Assembly: GCF_001411555.2 (NCBI RefSeq)
Contig: NC_049912.1
Coordinates: forward strand, 1,071,001-1,135,000
Origin: Juglans regia
Taxonomy: Eukaryota; Streptophyta; Magnoliopsida; Fagales; Juglandaceae
Length of the DNA: 64,000 bases
Direction of reading: 5' to 3'
Below are positions 59,298 to 64,000 of the stretch, in pieces. Within the stretch, counting starts at the first letter, position 1, and every line of letters starts with the position of its first letter. Made by a program: the position numbers and the translations under genes. The notes below the pieces were generated by a model. It saw only the letters and a program-made list of their open reading frames with translations, did not search any database and was not told the DNA's origin.

Positions 59298-59516
59298 GGC
59301 TCGTTTGTTTTCAGAGATGAGATGAGATGAGTTGAGATTAAAATTAAAAAATTGAATAAAATATTGTTAGAATATATTTTTTAATATTATTGTTGTTTTG
59401 GGATTTGAAAAAGTTGAATTGTTTATTTTATTTTGTGTGGAGATTTGGGAAAGTTGTAATGATGAGGTGAGATGAGATGAGATGAGATGAGATGTTTTTG
59501 GAAAACAAACAAGGCC
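59298..59516. mobile_element. Tourist-like MITE (family A), best-preserved copy, 219 bp
   Basis: Begins GGGCTCGTTTGTTTTCAGAG, ends GGAAAACAAACAAGGCC, flanked by TTA at 59295-59297 and 59517-59519. GATGA repeats lie inside both ends. TTA duplication and termini fit PIF/Harbinger-derived Tourist MITEs. It inserted between gag and the 5' LTR of the chromovirus, so it is younger than it. Confidence 0.88.
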
Positions 59517-59609
59517 TTAATGTGTGCCTCTGTTGTCTTCTTGAAGATCCTTCAATCTCGTGCCATCAGCCATGGAAGCAGGGGAGGAACGCTATCTCTT
59601 GATACCACT

Positions 59610-60065
59610 TGTTATAGTTTAAATCTGGGAGTAGTGAAAATGGATGGAAAATCTGGGAATTGTAATGGATAATTGTAATGTTTTATTGGAATTGATAGTG
59701 AAAATACTCTTCTTCGAGGGAGAGCTCCTCCAAACAGTCTGACAATACAAGAAAATTGTAGATGAAAAACAATAACTGTCTCCTTACAAGAATATAAAGA
59801 AATAGTAAAATGACTTGACTACCATTACTATGGCCTATGACCCATATTGTAAATGAAGTAAAAAATACTATAGCAATCAAATAGTGACCCACGTACATAA
59901 GCCTAGCATGACCCCCCCTTTCCAAGCCCATCTGGCCCAACTCCAACACTTAGCTTTTAGGGCATTCTCCCCTCTATTTCCTTCATACGCATCGAACCTA
60001 CAAAAGCCTCCAAGTCTCCACCTTTGCCTTCCTCTCCTCTGATGATGGGTAGTAGATGTGTAATA
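59610..60065 (-). repeat. 5' LTR of the chromovirus
   Basis: Pairs with the LTR at 54445. The PBS lies on its inner side. Confidence 0.82.
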
Positions 60066-60325
60066 ACGTTGTTTATTGTTGTTACACAGAAATGGAGGAA
60101 AGCAAAGCGAAAGTCGGTGGGTTGCATTAGTGTCTATTATGGAGAAAGGAAAATCAGAAGAAAAGGGAAGGACGGAGGAACACGATGGCTTTCCCCCTTT
60201 GCTAGAGGCTTTCTAGCAGCTTTTATTGTATTGAAAGGTCGATATGATAATACTGTCTAGTTATCAATGAACATTCTTAAGAAAATGAGAGAATGACTCT
60301 TATCATCTCATCTCCACGCATTCTA
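60066..60325. other. Unassigned spacer
   Basis: Right flank of the chromovirus. A 78-codon plus-strand frame crosses the LTR edge and has no recognisable domain. Confidence 0.4.
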
Positions 60326-60329
60326 ACGG

Positions 60330-60556
60330 CATTCACAATGGCTACTTTATCTTATTTTTTAAAATATGAATTGAAATTAGATGAGATAAGATAAAAGTTA
60401 AATTTAAATAAAATATTGTCAAAATATTATTTTTATTTTGAAATTTAATAAAACTTGGATTGTAATTATATTTTGTATGAAAATTTATGAAAGTTATAAT
60501 GATTAGATGAAATGAGACGAAATAAGTTAAGATGAATTTTGAATCCAAACCTCCCC
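60330..60556. mobile_element. Family A MITE, left end approximate
   Basis: Contains AGATGAGATAAGATAAAAG and ends TTGAATCCAAACCTCCCC followed by TAA (60557-60559). Confidence 0.58.
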
Positions 60557-61002
60557 TAAATCTAATTTTTTCTATTTTACATACTGATTTTTACAATATA
60601 TCATACACCAATTTATCTATTTTTTATTCATATTATTCAAATAATTTTTTTAATTCTTTTTAAATATTTCATTTATACCAATAAATTTGCAAAATCTATA
60701 TATTTTTATATACAATGTAACATAATTCAGTCCTATACAAACAAAATAAAAATGTATAAGCCGAATAAAATTAAAAATAAAATCAAAATATGACAAAATT
60801 GGATAAAAATATTTCCAAGATAGTTTTTAGAAGAAATGAAATAGATGTGTTTTAAATAAGGAACAATAAAAAGAACTTGCGTACATGATAAAAATCAAAG
60901 TAAAATGAGAGAGAAATATAAATCATAAAAAATATTTACAGGATGAACAGTACCTGCTACATGTAGCGGGTTAATGTAGTAAAGAGTGGCGCTAGGGCCA
61001 CC

Positions 61003-61024
61003 GCTCCCAGCTACCGCTGGGAGC
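61003..61024. repeat. Perfect 9-bp stem hairpin
   Basis: GCTCCCAGC, TACC loop, GCTGGGAGC, in a small GC-rich island (about 60950-61030) in AT-rich sequence. Probably part of an unclassified repeat. Confidence 0.7.
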
Positions 61025-61107
61025 TACCGTTAATGTAATTGTGAGTTTTATTTTTTTTGTATTTTCTTTTATGTATTTTTTTAATACATTTAAATATTTT
61101 TAAAAAA

Positions 61108-61293
61108 ATAAAAAAATTCATAATATTATTAAAAAGTACTTACTTAATCATTAAGTAAAAAAAATAATAATAAAAAAATAAAAAAAGTAGAGCGGTAAAA
61201 ATAAAAAAATTTATAATATTATTAAAAAGTACTTACTTAATCATTAAGTAAAAAAAAATAATAATAAAAAAATAAAAAAAGTAGAGCGGTAAA
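61108..61293. repeat. 93-bp tandem duplication
   Basis: TAATATTATTAAAAAGTACT through GTAGAGCGGTAAAAA occurs twice with a 93-bp period and nearly no differences. Confidence 0.82.
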
Positions 61294-61451
61294 AACCATT
61301 GGTAAAACTCATTGGTAAGAGTAGTATTATTCATGTAGTAAATTGTATTTTAGCTTTCCTTTTACATTATCAGATGGAACTTTTTTTCTGAGCAATTCTT
61401 CAAATAATTTACATTTCTTGTATTACATATAAGCCCTTAAAAATGCTCTTA

Positions 61452-61815
61452 GGAGGTTGGTTTTATAAACATTTGAAACAATCTCATCCTATCTAATTTC
61501 AATATCCAAATACCATTCAAATACAAATATTTTTTAATTGTAGATTTTTAATTTTTTCATCGAAACATTATCTAATTATTACAATTTTTCTAAACTTCTA
61601 AACAAAACACAAAAAATAATTCTAATTTTTTCAAATATCAAAATAAAAATTGTATTAAAAAATTATATTCTAACTCTATTTTAAATTTATAATTTTTTTA
61701 TTCAATTTTTTCTCTCATTTTTCAAAATCTCATAAAAATCTTAACTCAAACAATTTCATTATTATTTACAAATTTTTTATCTTATCTCATCTCAAATGTA
61801 AAACCAACTGAGACC
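61452..61815. mobile_element. MITE (family A ends, family B interior)
   Basis: Left GGAGGTTGGTTTTATAAACATTTGA, right TCTCAAATGTAAAACCAACTGAGACC: a clear inverted pair. The interior contains TTAACTCAAACAATTTCATT, the inverse of the family B core. Possibly one MITE inside another. Confidence 0.6.
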
Positions 61816-62780
61816 TAGAACGTTTGAATATGATGTATTTTACCCATATGAAATCATCTCATATTTTTATGTTTGAAAAATTCTACTCATCATCCTCACA
61901 CTACACATAATTTTTAATTATTTTTAATTTATTTTTCTAATTAAATATGTGGTGTATGGATAATGAGTAAAAAAAACTCAATTAGTTTAAGGAGAATAAA
62001 CCCAAAAAAAATTAAAATAATAAAAATAAGTATGATTTGTGTTTTGTGCAAATGATGAGTAACGAAGTTTGTTTGTTTTATCTAGCTGTCCAAAGCTCCC
62101 TAATTATTTAATAAGAAGTTAATAAATTTAATAAATTTAATTAGCGTTTATAACGTGATTCTAAAAATACGTAATAATCGAAAAAGTAAATTAACTACTT
62201 TAATATTATGATGTAGAGAAAATAAAAATAAAGTGATAATATATTAATTTTTTATATTTTATGAAAAGGTGATGCTAATATTAAATAATTGAAGTGTTAT
62301 GATATAATTAAATATAATTTAAAATATAATTGAATAAGATCTAATTAAAAATAAAAATTTTGAATTAAGTAGATCGTGATTCATGATCCTGCTTATTAGC
62401 GGAAACGAGGCACCGTTTTATTTTTTTAATTGTTATTATTGACATTAGATATTCGAGACAAAAATCTCGATAGCAGTTTTGCATAAACAGGTTCAGAATA
62501 ATCTAATAAAAAAGAGTTCAAAATATTGTTTTTATTTTTTTTATTCATATTTTTTTATCATTTTAAGATATTTTTAATTTTTTTTAAAAAATATTAATAT
62601 ATTAATAATTATTTTTTTAATTATTAAATAAAAAAATTAAAATATATGAAATGTCAGAAGACAAATAGAACTTGTAAAGTAGCATTTACAATAAAAAAAA
62701 ATCCGTTAAAAGCTGCAACTCCACGTGATGGCTTGATCTGGTGTTAGGACAGTGGAATTCATTCCGTTGTCCGATGTTGG
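61816..62780. other. Gene-free AT-rich region
   Basis: No gene, RNA gene or clear element ends seen. Confidence 0.45.
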
Positions 62781-62784
62781 GATG

Positions 62785-62945
62785 AGATGAGCTATAATAT
62801 TAATTTGTTGTATAAATGAAATAAGATAAAATGAAATATAAGTTAAGAATTAAATAAAATATTATTAAAATTTAATTTATTATTTTTATTTTAAAATTAA
62901 AAAAATTATAACTATTATATAAGATGAGATTCTCGTCTATCTATC
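62785..62945. mobile_element. Degenerate family A MITE
   Basis: Contains GGGATGAGATGAGC and ATATAAGATGAGATTCTCG. Ends eroded. Confidence 0.45.
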
Positions 62946-63208
62946 AAATAAAAAATGTCTAATAATTAAGCATTTTAATATAAAAAATGCCCCTCCCAAT
63001 TTTATAATATTAAACTTTATATTTAATCGTTAGTCACATGTAAACTTTGCATTGTTTATATAAAAATAAATTATAAAGAATTGTAAATGTATTATTATCC
63101 TAATTATTTTGCATAGGATAGTACAATACATTAGACATTAGCTTCGTACTGTTTGTATGCCACGGATCGATGAAAATTTGTTACAACTTTTTAGTGGATT
63201 TTTAATAA

Positions 63209-63465
63209 GGTTTGGATCTAAAAATTCGTGATCTGTTTTTTTCTTCTTGTTAATTAAGATTTTATAAGATTTGTTACTAAATTTATCTCAACTCATTTTA
63301 ATTAATCATTATAATTTTTTTAAATTTTAATATAAAATATAATAAGTAATTCAATTTTTTTAAATTTTAAAATAATAATAATTTTAAAAAATAATATCTT
63401 AATAATATTTTATCATCTCAATTCAATTTAACTCCATCCAAATCAATTTTAAAACGCGGCCTAGC
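63209..63465. mobile_element. Family A MITE, boundaries approximate
   Basis: Left AAGGTTTGGATCTAAAAATTC, interior TATCTCAACTCATTTTAATTAATC, right ATCCAAATCAATTTTAAAACGCGGCC. Confidence 0.55.
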
Positions 63466-64000
63466 CGTATCGTCTCTGCTCACATAAATTTTGTGATTTA
63501 TTTTATTTTATTTTTACTTTTACCATCGTTCCAAATTTCCAATCACAATAAAATAGGACGCAGTAGGTGTCTTGGAGAATTAACTTAGTCCACGTGTTCC
63601 CCATCAGGATTTTGAGATAAGAGAGAGAAAAAAAATCAAGGAAAAGGACTGATCGTCCGTCTGGACGGACTCCGTCAGATTCCATTGGTCGGCCAAAATA
63701 TTCCAAAGAGCTGGATGGTGGAAAATATTTTCAGACGTTTCTCTATTCTGAAAAGGACCCATGATTCTTTGAATAGAATAATTTTACTCATATTTTTATA
63801 TTATATATTATTTATTTTAATAACTAGAGATAATAAATAAAAGAATTCAATTAATTTATTCAAAATAAAAAATTAAAAGAAATTAAAATATATATAACGT
63901 GTACTGTAGGATGATGTATAGCAAAGACTTTTTGCAAACCTATTACCATATACATTTTCATTTAACCAACACAGCTTCCTTCTAACTGCATGCAAAAAAT
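63466..64000. other. Gene-free right edge
   Basis: No gene recognised. Confidence 0.4.

Larger units (their letters stand above)
54445..60065 (-). mobile_element. Degenerate Ty3/gypsy chromovirus
   Basis: LTRs at about 54445-54902 and 59610-60065 share long stretches such as CGAGGGAGAGCTCCTCCAAAC. On the minus strand a PBS-like TGGTATCAAGAG (59607-59596) lies two bases from the 5' LTR and a purine tract GAAGAAGGGAACTC (54916-54903) precedes the 3' LTR. Coding order is gag, protease, RT, RNase H, integrase, chromodomain. Many stops and frameshifts. The LTRs are visibly diverged, so it is old. A MITE sits at 59298-59516. Confidence 0.9.

Overview
The window is nuclear DNA of a flowering plant. 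It has intron-rich protein genes with GT-AG splicing, an AP2 gene carrying a miR172 target site, and a plant-specific filament-like protein gene. It is AT-rich between genes and dense in plant retroelements and MITEs. The MITE family built on GATGAGATGAGTTGAG-type termini and the general style suggest a woody eudicot, perhaps Fagales/Juglandaceae, but that placement is only an impression.

Layout. 1-1634: tandem duplication of an LTR-like unit holding a GC-rich fold-back insert. 1917-8529: decayed Ty1/copia element (+), interrupted in its RNase H region by a decayed Ty3/gypsy element (-) at 3508-7670. 8530-12000: upstream region of an AP2 gene. 12001-14704: ten-exon AP2/TOE-type transcription factor (+). 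15-25.7 kb: gene-poor, with MITEs, microsatellites, a 153-bp tandem duplication and a hAT-like element. 25761-about 29730: decayed LINE (-). 29.8-32.9 kb: unidentified sequence with two coding-like fragments, ending in a CACTA transposon terminus. 33-36.5 kb: MITEs. 38030-43762: filament-like plant protein gene (+) with one frameshift. 45752-47092: intronless BAHD acyltransferase gene (-). 47737-52236: very young Ty1/copia element (-) with complete LTRs, target duplication, PBS and PPT, but a small gag-pol deletion. 53327-53910: hAT-like element. 54030-54442: TRIM element. About 54445-60065: decayed chromovirus (-) carrying a Tourist-like MITE. 60.1-64 kb: gene-free, MITE-rich.

Three host genes can be supported: a floral/phase-change regulator, a coiled-coil cytoskeleton-associated protein and a BAHD acyltransferase. 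They show no sign of working together. Most of the rest is transposable-element strata of different ages, from LTRs differing at one base (copia, 48-52 kb) to elements riddled with stops. I found no bacterial-style operons, CRISPR arrays, rRNA or convincing tRNA genes.
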